A DNA stretch of 64,000 nucleotides from NCBI RefSeq assembly GCF_023544445.1, contig NZ_JALPVJ010000002.1, forward strand, positions 310,001 to 374,000, written 5' to 3'. Under the pieces are notes generated by a model. The model searched no databases, was not told the origin of the DNA, and worked only from the letters and a program-made list of their open reading frames with translations. This DNA comes from Actinoplanes sp. M2I2 (lineage in GTDB: Bacteria; Actinomycetota; Actinomycetes; Mycobacteriales; Micromonosporaceae). Positions 1 to 8,976 of the stretch are shown here, piece after piece. The translations under genes were made by a program, and so were the position numbers. Every line of letters begins with the position of its first letter. The first letter of the stretch is position 1.

Positions 1-695
1 TCGACGGCGAGCTCGTCCCGGAGCAACTGGTGTCCCTGCCGGAAGACCTCCAGCGCCTCGGCCTGCCGGCCACGCCGGTAGAGCGCCAGCATCAGCAGAG
101 CACGCGGCGCCTCGCGCAGCGGGTGGGTGTCGACCAGACGGGCGAGATCGGCGAGATCCTCCGCCGTGGGTTCGGCGCTCTCCAGACGGGCGGTCAGGCG
201 CAGCTCGGCGGCCATGTCCCGCCGGTCGGCGAGGCGGGTGCGCTGCGTCTCGGCCCAGTAACCGGGCACGCCGGCGAGCGGGATGCCGGTGCTGCCGGCG
301 AGAACGGCGTCAAGGGCCCGGGCCGCACCGGCCGGATCGGCTGCCCGCAGCAGTTGCTGGGCGTGAGTGACTGCGGCATCCAACTCCCAGACATCGGCGC
401 TCAGCTGTCCGCCGGACAGCCGGTAGCTGTCGGCGAGGGCCGAAATCTCCGCTCCCGTGCCGTCCAGCAGGCGGCGCAGCCGGGAAAGGTACGTCCTGAT
501 GGTGCCGAGCGCGGCGCGCGGCGGGTTCTCGTGCCACACCACCCGGATCAGCTCGCCGACGGTCACCGGCCGGCCCTCGACCAGCACCAGCGCGGCCAGG
601 AGGGCCTGTTGCTGCGGCGAGCCGACCGGGACTTCCTCGGCGTCACGCCACATGCGCAGCGGACCGAAAGCGGCGAACCGCAGCCTGGCTGTCAT
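1..695 (-). CDS. AfsR/SARP-family transcriptional regulator (3' part cut by window edge)
   Basis: ATG at 695 on the minus strand; the frame stays open to base 1, so about 231 N-terminal residues are present and the C-terminus is missing. The N-terminus (MTARLRFAAFGPLRMW) begins a winged-helix OmpR-like DNA-binding domain, with a recognition segment near GTIRTYLSRLRRLL at about residues 65-80. A bacterial transcriptional activator (BTAD) region follows, with the typical RRGRQAEALEVFRQGHQLL stretch near 200-220. SARP proteins activate promoters through heptameric direct repeats, often of secondary-metabolite genes. Whether this is a short SARP or a large AfsR-type ATPase cannot be seen here. 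It is divergent from the SnoaL-like gene at 1118. Confidence 0.85.
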   Translation of the reverse strand, partial: MTARLRFAAFGPLRMWRDAEEVPVGSPQQQALLAALVLVEGRPVTVGELIRVVWHENPPRAALGTIRTYLSRLRRLLDGTGAEISALADSYRLSGGQLSADVWELDAAVTHAQQLLRAADPAGAARALDAVLAGSTGIPLAGVPGYWAETQRTRLADRRDMAAELRLTARLESAEPTAEDLADLARLVDTHPLREAPRALLMLALYRRGRQAEALEVFRQGHQLLRDELAV

Positions 696-1117
696 ATCTG
701 TCCTCGAGATCTCGGTACCGTCCACGTCCTGCGTGATCCCGCCGGCCGGCCTCCGCGACCGGGCGGCGATCCGTCTCCGGTCGCCCGGCAGTGGCCAGAC
801 GCTACTACGCAGTCATGATGGAACCTCTGCAAGCGAACTTCGTACGGTAAATCCCGCGGCGACGCGGATTGCGGCGCAGTTCGTTCGGTGAGCCCTGCTG
901 TTGGCCGACCACGTCCCGGCGCTGAGGACCCGGCGGCATACCGGGCTCTCCCCGGTATCGCGGGGATGATCGGTGCTGTGTCGTGGCCGGTCGAGGGCAT
1001 TTCCCGACGATAGAGAGCCCGCCAGGCCTCATATAGAACGGAAGCGCCACGAAACCTGGAAAAGGCGCGCCACGACGGGGGGTCGCCCTCCGGACGCGGC
1101 GTGCTATCCATGGATTC
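696..1117. other. 422-bp divergent intergenic region
   Basis: Lies between the SARP gene (minus) and the SnoaL-like gene (plus) and must hold both promoters. It contains two loosely similar segments, GAACTTCGTACGGT near 836-849 and CAGTTCGTTCGGT near 880-892, which could be a degenerate direct repeat. I see no convincing coding sequence, hairpin or mobile element in it. Confidence 0.4.
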
Positions 1118-1528
1118 GTGGATTCCGCTGAGCTGGTCGACACGTACCTGCGCGCCCTCGAAACCGGCGATGTCGGGCTGGCCGTCGGCCTGTTCGCCCC
1201 CGACAACGTCGTCCAGTCGCCGTTGTACGGTCCCTTGCCTGCCGAGCTCTTCTATCCGCGATTGTTCGCGGACACCGGCAGTGCTGTGTTGACGCTGCGG
1301 TCGGTGATGCGCGGAGCCGACCGGAACGGGGCCGCGGTCGTCAGTTTCTGGTTTCATTTCGACTGGCGGCTCCCGGACGGGACGCCGGCTCCCTTCGAGG
1401 TGGTCGACGTCGCGGAACTGGACGAGGACGGCCGCATCGTGCGACTGAGCCTCATCTACGACACGGTCGACGTCCGGCCGGCCTTCGAGAAGGCGACCGG
1501 GCGCCGGTCGTGGCGCGCCCACGACTGA
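1118..1528 (+). CDS. SnoaL/NTF2-like fold protein
   Basis: 136 aa from GTG at 1118. The N-terminal helix (MDSAELVDTYLRALETGD) followed by VGLFAPDNVVQSPLYG, and the C-terminal strands (FEVVDVAELDEDGRIVRLSLIYDT), are the usual pattern of the SnoaL-like/ketosteroid-isomerase superfamily. Members are small cytoplasmic single-domain proteins that act as polyketide cyclases, isomerases or ligand binders; no specific substrate can be assigned. An ATG at 1110 is in another frame. It is convergent, with a 10-bp gap, with a second NTF2-like gene, so two members of one fold sit tail to tail. Confidence 0.75.
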   Translation: MDSAELVDTYLRALETGDVGLAVGLFAPDNVVQSPLYGPLPAELFYPRLFADTGSAVLTLRSVMRGADRNGAAVVSFWFHFDWRLPDGTPAPFEVVDVAELDEDGRIVRLSLIYDTVDVRPAFEKATGRRSWRAHD

Positions 1529-1538
1529 GGGCGGCGGG

Positions 1539-2201
1539 TCAGGACGGCCGGGGCCCGGCCGGGACCAGGCGGACGCCCAGGGTCTCCAGGAAGAGCCGGC
1601 TGTCGTACTGGGCCCATTCCTCGGCCAGGGTTCCCTGGTCGTTGTAGCGGAAGACGTTGTTGATCCGGTACATCATCCGGCCGCCGGTGGGCTCGAGCGG
1701 GCCGATCGGGGAGGCGTCGAAGCGGCGGGCGAAGATGCCGGTGAAGGTGGTGCGGGCCCCGACGAAGGCGCCGCCGTCGGAGAAGATGGCCTGACGGGTG
1801 ACCTGGAAGTCGTCGAACGCCCGCCGGCAGGCCGCGAAGTAGTCCCAGAGCTCTTCCCGGCTCAGCGTCCCGCCGTCCGGCCCGTGGAAGCGGAAGTCCG
1901 GGGCGAAGAACGCGGCGAGCAGGGCCGGATTCTCGCGGGCGATGCCGTCCTCGCCGATCCGGATGAGCTGCCGGGACCGGGCGTCCAGCGCGGGGTCGTC
2001 GGCCGACAGGTTCTTCTCGGTAGTCATCGTGTTCCCGCTTCCGCTGGGTGATGGTGCGCCGGACGGCGTGGCCGTGGCTGCTGCGGCCGGCGCTGGGTCG
2101 GAGGATCCGCCGCACGCGGCGAGAGCCGCGGTGGCCAGGACACCGGTGAAGGCGGCCAGCGTGCGCCGGCGAGTGAAGTGCGGCTGAGCAGGCGTGGTCA
2201 T
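1539..2201 (-). CDS. Tat-type lipoprotein with SnoaL-like domain
   Basis: 220 aa. The N-terminus has a twin-arginine motif (RRRTLAAF, residues 11-18), a hydrophobic stretch and a lipobox (ALAAC), so it is probably exported folded and lipid-anchored. A Ser/Pro/Ala-rich linker of about 30 residues precedes an NTF2/SnoaL-like domain (about 70-215: RQLIRIGEDGIARENPALLAAFFAPDFRFHG is its first half). This family often occurs as cytoplasmic nuclear-transport-factor-2-like enzymes; the Tat-lipoprotein form suggests an extracytoplasmic ligand-binding or enzymatic role. Substrate unknown. Confidence 0.75.
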   Translation of the reverse strand: MTTPAQPHFTRRRTLAAFTGVLATAALAACGGSSDPAPAAAATATPSGAPSPSGSGNTMTTEKNLSADDPALDARSRQLIRIGEDGIARENPALLAAFFAPDFRFHGPDGGTLSREELWDYFAACRRAFDDFQVTRQAIFSDGGAFVGARTTFTGIFARRFDASPIGPLEPTGGRMMYRINNVFRYNDQGTLAEEWAQYDSRLFLETLGVRLVPAGPRPS

Positions 2202-2222
2202 TGTCGATGTCCTCAGATAAGA

Positions 2223-2245
2223 GCGAGGTGAATTGATGACCTCGC
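2223..2245. promoter_or_regulatory. Inverted repeat upstream of the Tat lipoprotein gene
   Basis: Perfect 7-bp arms GCGAGGT and ACCTCGC separated by 9 nt, about 22 bp upstream of the ATG at 2201. The position suits an operator or a small 5'-UTR hairpin. No binding protein is identified. Confidence 0.35.
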
Positions 2246-2393
2246 GTCGAGTTCGGGCTGCGTCACGCGGTCTGGACAGGGGCTCTCAGCCCGGACCGGA
2301 CATGTTCGAAGCCTTGCAGCCCACCGCCTGATCAGCCACGACAGTTCGGCACGCAGGTATGCCTCGGGCGCATGGCTCCGCGAGGTCCGGCTC

Positions 2394-4460
2394 CTACGGG
2401 AACTCCCGGCGTGGTCGGTCGTGCATGTAATCGGCCACGGTGCGGTAGACGGCCGGGTTGACGATGTCGTGCCGCATGGGATCGCGGTGGGCGCTCCAGT
2501 CGGGGTTGGCGAGATAGCCGGCCACCACCACGTCGCGCGTGCCGACGACCATGGACGCGGTGTTGTCGCCGTCGGTCGTCCCGGTCTTGCCGAACACCGG
2601 GTGCCCCACCACGGAACGGACCTGGGGCGCGGTTGCTCCCCGGCACGTGCCCAGCCGGGCCCGGTCGCCGACCGGGCAACGAGCCGCGTCCAGGGCCTTC
2701 CGGGCCACGCCCGCCGACGTCGCGCGCGTGCAGTCCGGCCGGCCGACGGCGAGCTCGGCCCCGCCGGCGGAGGTGATGCTCCGGACAGGTGTGGGCGTGC
2801 AGTACAGGCCGTCGGCGGCGAGCGTCGCGTACGCGCTGGCGATGTCCAGCGGCGTCGATGACGACACTCCGAGGGTGAAGGCGCCCCACTGATTCGCGCC
2901 GGCCGGATCGCCGGCGATGGCGGCGTCCGACCCGGCCCGGAACCGTACGCCGAACCGCCGGGCCGCGTCGATGACCTTCGCCGCTCCGACCTGCTCCTGC
3001 AGGGGCACGAAGTACGTGTTGACGGACTGGCCGAAGCCTGTCCACATGTCGTAGGTGCCCTTCAGGCTCGGCGACGCGTTGTGCGGGCAGTAGAAATGCG
3101 TGCCCGGACAAGCGGTCGGGGAACCAGGGTCGATCACATACTTCGACCGGTACGTGCTGCCGGAGGTGATCTTGTGGTCGAGGTCGTAACCGTTCTCCAG
3201 CGCGGCCACCATGGTGAACATCTTGAAGACCGACCCGGCCTGGTACCCGGAGATGTCGCCGCCTCCGGTGATGATCGGGTTCACGGTGCTGGGGTACGTC
3301 CCCTTCTGGCCCCGCGCCGCCAGCTCCGGATCGGAATGGCGCTTGTTCCGGCTCGTGTCCGGGCTGTACTTGCGGTTCGCCGCGAGCGCCTGCACCCGCC
3401 CGGTGCCCGGCTGCACCGCCGCCAGCATCAGCGCGTTGCGGTTGGTGTCCTTGGTGACCTTGGTGATCTCCGTTCGCGCCGACGCCTGCGTCCGCACGTC
3501 CAGTGACGTCACCACCCGGTAGCCGCCCGACTTGAGTCGCCGTTCCCGCTCGTACGCGTTGGCCCCGAACGCCTGCTGGGACAGCCACCAGCGGTAGAAG
3601 TAGTCGCAGAAGAAGCTCCGGCAGCCACTGCCGGCCCGGGTGACAGCCCGGCTCACTTCGGTCTTCTTGGCCGCGGTGGCCTGCTGCGCGGTGACGAATC
3701 CCAAGTCGCGCATGTTGTCGACGATGTAGTCGCGCCGGGCCGTCGCCTGTGGATGGCCGCCGTCGGTGGTCGGGTCGAACGCGGTCGGCGCCTTGACCAT
3801 GCCGGCCAGCAGCGCCGCCTCGGCGACGGTCAGGTCCTTCGGCCGCTTCTTGAAGTACACCTGACAGGCGGCGTAGACGCCGTACGCGCCGTTCCCGAAC
3901 GGGGCCATGTTGAGGTAGCGCTCGAGGATCTGTTCTTTGCTCAGTTCCTTCTCGAGCTGCATCGCGTATTTCATCTCGGCCAGCTTGCGTCCGGGGGTGT
4001 CCTCGGTGGCGGCGACCGCGTCGCCCGGTGTCCGGGCGGTGTACGCCAGCGCCATGCGGACGTACTGCATCGTCAGGGTGGACGCGCCCTGCCGGGCTCC
4101 ACCGTTGTGGTTGTTGACGAAGGCGCGGGCGACGCCCTTGAGGTCCACCCCGTTGTGTTCGTAGAACTGGTGGTCCTCGGCCGCCACGATCGCGTTCCGC
4201 ATGGTCGCCGGGATCTGCGACAGGGGCACGTCGCTGCGGAACTCGTCGTACATCACCGCGATCTGCGTCCGGCCGTCCGCGGCGAAGATGCGGCTGATCT
4301 GGGGAGCGGGCTGCTGCTCGAGCTCGCTGGGCAACCCGGCGAAGCCCTGTGAGCCCGCCTTCGCCACCAGTCCCGACATCGCGGCGGCCGGGAACGACGC
4401 GGTCGCGATGAGAACGCCGCCCAGCAGGCCGTAGAGCAGCAGAACGGCCACGCGCCTCAC
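2394..4460 (-). CDS. Bifunctional class A penicillin-binding protein (glycosyltransferase GT51 + transpeptidase)
   Basis: 688 aa from GTG at 4460, whose G-T-G-A overlaps the stop of the beta-lactamase gene by 4 bp, so translation is probably coupled. An upstream in-frame ATG at 4580 would overlap the lactamase by about 120 bp and is not preferred. One N-terminal membrane anchor ([18 protein letters not shown]) is followed by a GT51 domain with the catalytic motif [14 protein letters not shown], then a transpeptidase domain with SVFK (SxxK), SVN (SxN) and KTGTT (KTG). It builds and cross-links peptidoglycan outside the membrane. Being co-transcribed with a beta-lactamase suggests an inducible, perhaps low-affinity PBP; that is inference. 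Confidence 0.92.
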   Translation of the reverse strand: MRRVAVLLLYGLLGGVLIATASFPAAAMSGLVAKAGSQGFAGLPSELEQQPAPQISRIFAADGRTQIAVMYDEFRSDVPLSQIPATMRNAIVAAEDHQFYEHNGVDLKGVARAFVNNHNGGARQGASTLTMQYVRMALAYTARTPGDAVAATEDTPGRKLAEMKYAMQLEKELSKEQILERYLNMAPFGNGAYGVYAACQVYFKKRPKDLTVAEAALLAGMVKAPTAFDPTTDGGHPQATARRDYIVDNMRDLGFVTAQQATAAKKTEVSRAVTRAGSGCRSFFCDYFYRWWLSQQAFGANAYERERRLKSGGYRVVTSLDVRTQASARTEITKVTKDTNRNALMLAAVQPGTGRVQALAANRKYSPDTSRNKRHSDPELAARGQKGTYPSTVNPIITGGGDISGYQAGSVFKMFTMVAALENGYDLDHKITSGSTYRSKYVIDPGSPTACPGTHFYCPHNASPSLKGTYDMWTGFGQSVNTYFVPLQEQVGAAKVIDAARRFGVRFRAGSDAAIAGDPAGANQWGAFTLGVSSSTPLDIASAYATLAADGLYCTPTPVRSITSAGGAELAVGRPDCTRATSAGVARKALDAARCPVGDRARLGTCRGATAPQVRSVVGHPVFGKTGTTDGDNTASMVVGTRDVVVAGYLANPDWSAHRDPMRHDIVNPAVYRTVADYMHDRPRREFP

Positions 4461-5371
4461 CGCAGCGCCTCCGCTGCCACCTTCGCGGCCCGGGCCACCA
4501 GGGCGTCGTCGTACTCGGCGTCCGCGCTCGGGCGGCTGGACAGCACCGCGAGGACGATGGGCCGATCCGGTTCGGGCCACAGCACGCCGATGTCGTTGCG
4601 GGTGCCGTACTCGCCGCCGCCGCTCTTGTCGATGACCTTCCAGCCGCGGGGGACGCCCGCCCGGATCAGTTTGTCGCCCGTCGCGTTACCGCTGAGCCAC
4701 TCGACGAGTTGGGCGCGGTCGCCGGCCGGCAGGGCGTCGCCCAGGACGTACTCCTGGAGATTGCCGGCCAGGGCCCGCGGGGTGCTGGTGTCGCGTTCGT
4801 CGCCGGGCACCGCCTCGTTGAGGGCCGGCTCGGTGCGGGCCGACTCGGTCACGTCGTCGCCGAGCTCCCGGAGCGACTTCTCCAGGCCGGCCGGACCACC
4901 CAGCTCGTCGAGCATGATGTTGGCGGCGGTGTTGTCGCTGGTGCGCACGGCGGCCTCGGTCGCGTCGCGCAGGCTGATGCCCCGGCCGACGTGTTTCTCG
5001 GTGACGGGGGAGTGCGGCACGAGGTCGGCCCGGTCGACCGTGACGACCTTGTCCAGCGGAGCGTCCCGGGACAGCAGGGCCCCGGCGGCGAGGGCCTTGA
5101 AGGTGGAGCAGTACGCGAACCGCTCGTCCGCCCGGTGTTCGACGCGCTGCCCGGACACCACGTCGAGCGCGTACACGCCGAGCCGGGAACCGAACTCCTT
5201 CTCCAGCGCGGCGAAGTCTCGGCTGCCCGTGTTCACCGGGGCCGTCGCGGCCCCGGACGAGGCCGTCACGCCCGCGGAGGGCGTCGCCACGACGTCGGGC
5301 TCGGGTGTGCTGCAGGCGCCCAGGAAGACGAGGGTCGTCACGGCGGCGGCCTTGCTCAAGGTGCTGATCAT
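4457..5371 (-). CDS. bla: Class A beta-lactamase, lipoprotein
   Basis: 304 aa with a lipobox signal (FLGAC, Cys20). All class A motifs are present: S89-T-F-K92 (SxxK), S145-D-N147, the omega-loop E181-P-A-L-N185 (Ambler Glu166/Asn170) and K249-S-G251 (KTG position, KSG variant). It should hydrolyse beta-lactams on the outer face of the membrane. The start is supported by GGAAG 6 nt before the ATG. It is the first gene of an overlapping pair with the PBP gene and is divergent from a LysR gene, the layout of LysR-controlled lactamases such as S. cacaoi blaL. Confidence 0.93.
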   Translation of the reverse strand: MISTLSKAAAVTTLVFLGACSTPEPDVVATPSAGVTASSGAATAPVNTGSRDFAALEKEFGSRLGVYALDVVSGQRVEHRADERFAYCSTFKALAAGALLSRDAPLDKVVTVDRADLVPHSPVTEKHVGRGISLRDATEAAVRTSDNTAANIMLDELGGPAGLEKSLRELGDDVTESARTEPALNEAVPGDERDTSTPRALAGNLQEYVLGDALPAGDRAQLVEWLSGNATGDKLIRAGVPRGWKVIDKSGGGEYGTRNDIGVLWPEPDRPIVLAVLSSRPSADAEYDDALVARAAKVAAEALR

Positions 5372-5425
5372 TGATCACTTCCGTGGGAGACAGGGTTGCT
5401 TCGAGGCTGACACGCAGGATCGATG

Positions 5426-5438
5426 CTGTCCAAGACAG
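5426..5438. promoter_or_regulatory. Candidate LysR operator between bla and its regulator
   Basis: Perfect inverted repeat CTGTC-CAA-GACAG, about 55 bp upstream of the bla ATG and about 40 bp upstream of the LysR GTG. LysR-type regulators normally bind a dyad of this kind in the shared divergent promoter and control both directions. Confidence 0.5.
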
Positions 5439-5442
5439 TTTG

Positions 5443-5472
5443 TTGGCCATTGATGCAGATCCGGCATAGGTT
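5443..5472 (+). promoter_or_regulatory. Probable promoter for a leaderless LysR transcript
   Basis: TTGGCC (5443-5448), an 18-nt spacer and TAGGTT (5467-5472). The expected transcription start falls at the GTG start codon (5479), and no ribosome-binding site precedes it, so the mRNA is probably leaderless. Confidence 0.45.
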
Positions 5473-5478
5473 GGGCCG

Positions 5479-6366
5479 GTGGACCTCATCGGGAGTTGTG
5501 TGGCGTTCATCGCGGTCAGCCGGCACGGCAGCTTCACCCAGGGCGCGGCCGCCGCGGGCATCCCCCAGCCGGTGGCCAGTCGTCGCATCGCCGCCCTGGA
5601 GGAGCACTTCGGCGCTCCGGTGCTCGAGCGCTCGTCACGGACGGTGGCGCTGACCGCGTTCGGCCGGGAGATGCTCCCCGCGGCCCAGCGACTGGTCGAG
5701 CTGGCCGACGCGATGAACGACGATGCCGACCGGGCCCGCCGCCGCGTCTTCGATCTCGCCGTACCGGTCTCCAGCACGTCACCGGCCCTGGCCCACCTGA
5801 TCGCCGCCGGCCGGCGTCACGGCCTGTACTTCGATGTCGTACCGGCCGGACCCGGCGCCCGCGCCGACCTGGTCCGGGCGCGCGAGGTCCACGCCGCCCT
5901 CACGGCCGTGCCGCCCGGCGACGGCACCTGGCGGGTGCCGGTCGGCCTGGCCGGCGGTGGGCCCGGCGAGAGCCGCGCCATCTACCTGGAGGAGCTGCGC
6001 ACGGACCGGCTGGGCGAGCGGGCCCGCCGGGTCTGGGTGCAGCCCGAGGACGACGTCCCGCACGTGCTGGACCGGCTCGTCCGCCTGGGCAACGCGGTCG
6101 GCCTGCAACGCCCGCAGATCGCCACCGCACGCACCGTGCCCGGCGCGGTCGCCCGGGCCCTCGAGGGCGGTGATCTAGTCTTGTGCTCACCGGGTGAGGC
6201 CGCCGCGTTCGGACTGTCCTGGCAGCCGATCGGGGAAGAGCCGTTCGCCCGGGGCTATGCCGTCGCGTCGGCCTCCAAGGACGACGGCCGGACGCTGCGG
6301 ACGACCCTGTCGGCCGCCATAGCCGCCTGTGTCGGCGCCACCGGTGACGGGAGAGACCAGCCATGA
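5479..6366 (+). CDS. LysR-type regulator divergent from beta-lactamase (BlaA/AmpR-like)
   Basis: 295 aa from GTG. The N-terminal winged helix-turn-helix is clear (FIAVSRHGSFTQGAAAAGIPQPVASRRIAALEEHFGAPVLERSS, residues about 9-52) and is followed by a shortened LysR substrate-binding region. Its place between bla and a class-A-like gene matches the S. cacaoi blaA gene, a LysR activator of the lactamase gene blaL. Its stop overlaps the next start by 4 bp (ATGA). It probably activates bla and the PBP gene in response to cell-wall damage; the signal is not visible from sequence. Confidence 0.85.
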   Translation: MDLIGSCVAFIAVSRHGSFTQGAAAAGIPQPVASRRIAALEEHFGAPVLERSSRTVALTAFGREMLPAAQRLVELADAMNDDADRARRRVFDLAVPVSSTSPALAHLIAAGRRHGLYFDVVPAGPGARADLVRAREVHAALTAVPPGDGTWRVPVGLAGGGPGESRAIYLEELRTDRLGERARRVWVQPEDDVPHVLDRLVRLGNAVGLQRPQIATARTVPGAVARALEGGDLVLCSPGEAAAFGLSWQPIGEEPFARGYAVASASKDDGRTLRTTLSAAIAACVGATGDGRDQP

Positions 6367-7307
6367 GCGTGACCGCCGTCGTCCGGGAGGCCCGAGACGC
6401 CCTGCGCCAGGCCGGCCTGCGCGCGTCCTTCCTGGTGCGGGACGTGGACACCGGTGACGAGATCGACCTGGACGCCGACGTCGAGTTCCCGGTCGCCTCG
6501 CTGGTCAAGATCCCCCTGGCCGTCGGGACGCTGGAGCGCGTCGCCCGGGGCGAGCTCGACCCCGCGACCCGCCTCGAGGTGGCGCCGGGGCGCACCCGGA
6601 CCCCGGGCCCGACCGGACTGAGCCGGTTCCGGCACCCGGCCGTGGTGGCCATCGACGACCTGCTGTACCTGGCCGTGTCGATCAGCGACAACGTCGCCGG
6701 GGACGCGCTCTTCGACCTCACCCCGCCGGCCGCGATCGAGGCCGAGCTGCGCCGGCTGGGATTCGAGGACATCGCCGTACGCCACCGGTTGCGCGATCTG
6801 ATGGACACGCCCACGGAGCGCTTCGGGCCGGCCGACCTGCACCTCGCGCACTCGCTGGCCATCGGCGCGGGCACGGCGGGGCGCGGGCACGCCGTCGCCC
6901 AGCTCGACGTGAGCCGGGCCAACACCGGCACCGCCCGGTCGTACGCCGATCTGCTCACCGGTCTCTGGCGGCCCTCCACCATCACCCCGGAGGCCGCCGC
7001 GCGCGTCCGCGAGTTGATGGCGGCCACCGTGGTCCGTCATCGGCTGGCGCCCGACTTCAGCTCGGACGCGTCGCTCTGGTCGTCCAAGACCGGCACGCTG
7101 CTCAACCTGCGCCACGAGGCCGGCGTGGTCGAGCACGCCGACGGCCAGACCTTCGTCGTGGTGGCGCTGACCGAATCGCAGATCCCCGCAGCGGCCCAGA
7201 CGGCTGCCGAGACGCTGATGGGTCGCGTCGCGCGGAGCCTGCGGGACTCGCTGCGGGGATCGTCGGGAAAAGCCGATCAGGTCGCCGGACGGAGAAGGTC
7301 CTCGTAG
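6363..7307 (+). CDS. Cytoplasmic class-A-beta-lactamase-like serine protein (BlaB-like)
   Basis: 314 aa with no signal peptide. It keeps the active-site set of serine penicillin-recognising enzymes: SLVK (SxxK, about residue 47), SDN (about 107) and KTG (about 241). Most class A enzymes are exported, so a cytoplasmic copy co-translated with a LysR regulator is unusual. It matches what is known of S. cacaoi BlaB, a lactamase-like regulatory protein on the inner side of the membrane with no clear lactamase activity. A role in signal generation for the LysR protein is therefore favoured over resistance. Its 3' end overlaps the convergent SDR gene by 31 bp. Confidence 0.8.
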   Translation: MSVTAVVREARDALRQAGLRASFLVRDVDTGDEIDLDADVEFPVASLVKIPLAVGTLERVARGELDPATRLEVAPGRTRTPGPTGLSRFRHPAVVAIDDLLYLAVSISDNVAGDALFDLTPPAAIEAELRRLGFEDIAVRHRLRDLMDTPTERFGPADLHLAHSLAIGAGTAGRGHAVAQLDVSRANTGTARSYADLLTGLWRPSTITPEAAARVRELMAATVVRHRLAPDFSSDASLWSSKTGTLLNLRHEAGVVEHADGQTFVVVALTESQIPAAAQTAAETLMGRVARSLRDSLRGSSGKADQVAGRRRSS

Positions 7308-8167
7308 CCGACCTCGCGGTAGAACTCCCGGCGGACGCGGTCGCCGACCCGGAAGACCTCCTCGGCGCCGTCCTGGGCCGGGTCGATGAACACGCGGAAC
7401 GGCCGCTGTCCCTTGGGCTGGTCGACCAGCGCGACGACCTGGCGGGCCACCTCGTCGGGGTCGGCGTCGGCCGGCGACAGCTGGGCCTGCTTGGCCAGCA
7501 GGTCGTCCATGGCCCCCGCGTACAGGTTCTCGTACTCCTTGGCGACCACTTCGTCGTCCGGGTGCCCGGCGTGGGCGTAGTGGTTGGTGCCGGTGGTGAA
7601 CGAGCCCGGCACGACGATCGTCGAGTCGATGCCGAACCGGGAGACCTCGGCCGCGATGCTCACCGCGAGCGAGTCCTCGGCCGCCTTGGCGGCGAAGTAC
7701 GGGCCGAGCCACGGGGGAGTGCCGCCGCGGGCGCTGGTCGAGCCGATCCACACGAGCAGGCCGTCCCGCCGGCGGCGCATGTGGGGCAGGACAGCGCGGT
7801 TGACCCGCTGGGTCGACAGCACATTGGTGTCGTAGATGCTGGCGATCTGCTCGACAGTGAACGCCTCGACCGGGCCGAGGGTCATGTGCCCGGCGTTGTG
7901 CACCACGACGTCGATGCTGCCGCGCTCGCCGACGATCTGAGCGACAGCGGCGTCGACCGACGTCTGGTCGGCGACGTCCAGCTCGATCGCCTGGGCCTGG
8001 ACGCCGTGCTCTTTCGCGTATCCGGCGAGGTCGGCGACGGCCTCGGCGTTCCGGTCGGTCGTGTGACGCATGCCGGCGTAGACGACGTTGCCCGCGTCGG
8101 CCAGCGACCGGGTGATCATGGCGCCGAATCCGCTCGACGCGCCCGTGACGATGATGGTCCTGCTCAT
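7277..8167 (-). CDS. SDR-family oxidoreductase
   Basis: 296 aa. The Rossmann motif TGASSGFG (residues 8-15), NAG (near 91) and the catalytic Tyr-x3-Lys (YFAAK) define a classical short-chain dehydrogenase/reductase. The C-terminal extension of about 60 residues is typical of the AKR/retinol-dehydrogenase-like SDRs. The start overlaps the stop of the upstream SDR gene (TGATG), so the two are co-translated. The substrate is unknown. Confidence 0.88.
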   Translation of the reverse strand: MSRTIIVTGASSGFGAMITRSLADAGNVVYAGMRHTTDRNAEAVADLAGYAKEHGVQAQAIELDVADQTSVDAAVAQIVGERGSIDVVVHNAGHMTLGPVEAFTVEQIASIYDTNVLSTQRVNRAVLPHMRRRRDGLLVWIGSTSARGGTPPWLGPYFAAKAAEDSLAVSIAAEVSRFGIDSTIVVPGSFTTGTNHYAHAGHPDDEVVAKEYENLYAGAMDDLLAKQAQLSPADADPDEVARQVVALVDQPKGQRPFRVFIDPAQDGAEEVFRVGDRVRREFYREVGYEDLLRPAT

Positions 8168-8901
8168 CAGATGACGCCTCCGTTGGCGAAGATGGTCTGG
8201 CCGTTGACCCAGCGGGCCGGGCCGGCGAGGAACGAGACGACTTCGACGGCATCGCCCGGCTCGCCCAGCCGCTCCAGCGGCGCGGCCTTCGACATCTGGT
8301 CGATGACCTGCTGGGGCTTGCCCTCGAGGAAGAACGACGTGGCGGTCGGCCCGGGAGCGACCGCGTTGACCGTCACGTCGCGGCCGCGCAGCTCCTTGGC
8401 CAGGATCGGGGTCAGCGCCTCGACCGCGGCCTTGCTGGCCGCGTACGCGGAGTAGGTCGGCAGGGCGAGCTTGCGGACGGTCGTCGCGAAGTTGATCAGC
8501 GCGCCGCCGGGGCGCAGCCGCCGGGCGGCCTGCTGGCTCACGAGGAAGGTGCCGCGCACGTTGATCCGCTGCATCTTGTCGAAGTCGTCGATGCTCAGCT
8601 CGGTCAGCGGGCTGAGCAGCATGATGCCGGCGGTGTTGACCACGACGTCGATGCCGCCGAACTGCTGTTCCACCGCGTCGAACAGATCCTGTACCGGCTG
8701 CGGCTCGGCGATGTCGGCCTGGACGGTCACGGCGGTGCCGCCGCCGTCGATGATGTTCTTGGCCGTTTCCTGGGCCGGAACCGGGTTGCCGGCGTAGTGC
8801 ACGACCACGCTCATGCCGTCCGCGGCGAGCCGGGTCGCCACCTCGCGACCGATGCCACCGGAACCTCCGGTGACGAGTGCGATCCGGGGGTTGTCAGACA
8901 C
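8167..8901 (-). CDS. SDR-family oxidoreductase, 3-ketoacyl-ACP reductase-like
   Basis: 244 aa from GTG at 8901 with AAAGGAG upstream. It carries the TGGSGGIG nucleotide-binding motif (residues 12-19), NTAG in place of NNAG, and YAASK at the active site, ending in the usual QTIFANGGVI. The length is standard for a cytoplasmic NAD(P)H-dependent classical SDR. It is the first gene of a two-SDR operon. Four tandem 16-bp repeats lie in its 5' leader. Confidence 0.88.
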   Translation of the reverse strand: MSDNPRIALVTGGSGGIGREVATRLAADGMSVVVHYAGNPVPAQETAKNIIDGGGTAVTVQADIAEPQPVQDLFDAVEQQFGGIDVVVNTAGIMLLSPLTELSIDDFDKMQRINVRGTFLVSQQAARRLRPGGALINFATTVRKLALPTYSAYAASKAAVEALTPILAKELRGRDVTVNAVAPGPTATSFFLEGKPQQVIDQMSKAAPLERLGEPGDAVEVVSFLAGPARWVNGQTIFANGGVI

Positions 8902-8912
8902 TTCTTCTCCTT

Positions 8913-8976
8913 TGCGGGGCTGCGATGGTGCGGGGCTGCGATGGTGCGGGGCTGGGATGGTGCGGAGCTGCGATGG
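8913..8976. repeat. Four tandem copies of a 16-bp repeat
   Basis: TGCGGGGCTGCGATGG is repeated four times head to tail (8913-8928, 8929-8944, 8945-8960, 8961-8976). Copies 1 and 2 are identical; copies 3 and 4 each differ by one base. The array starts 12 bp upstream of the GTG of the SDR gene at 8901, so on the coding strand it sits in the leader or promoter. Confidence 0.95.

Noticed and set aside
6255..8252. 665-residue minus-strand frame across the lactamase-like and SDR genes
   Set aside because: It is out of phase with two recognisable protein families; low-information Arg/Pro/Gly-rich translation.
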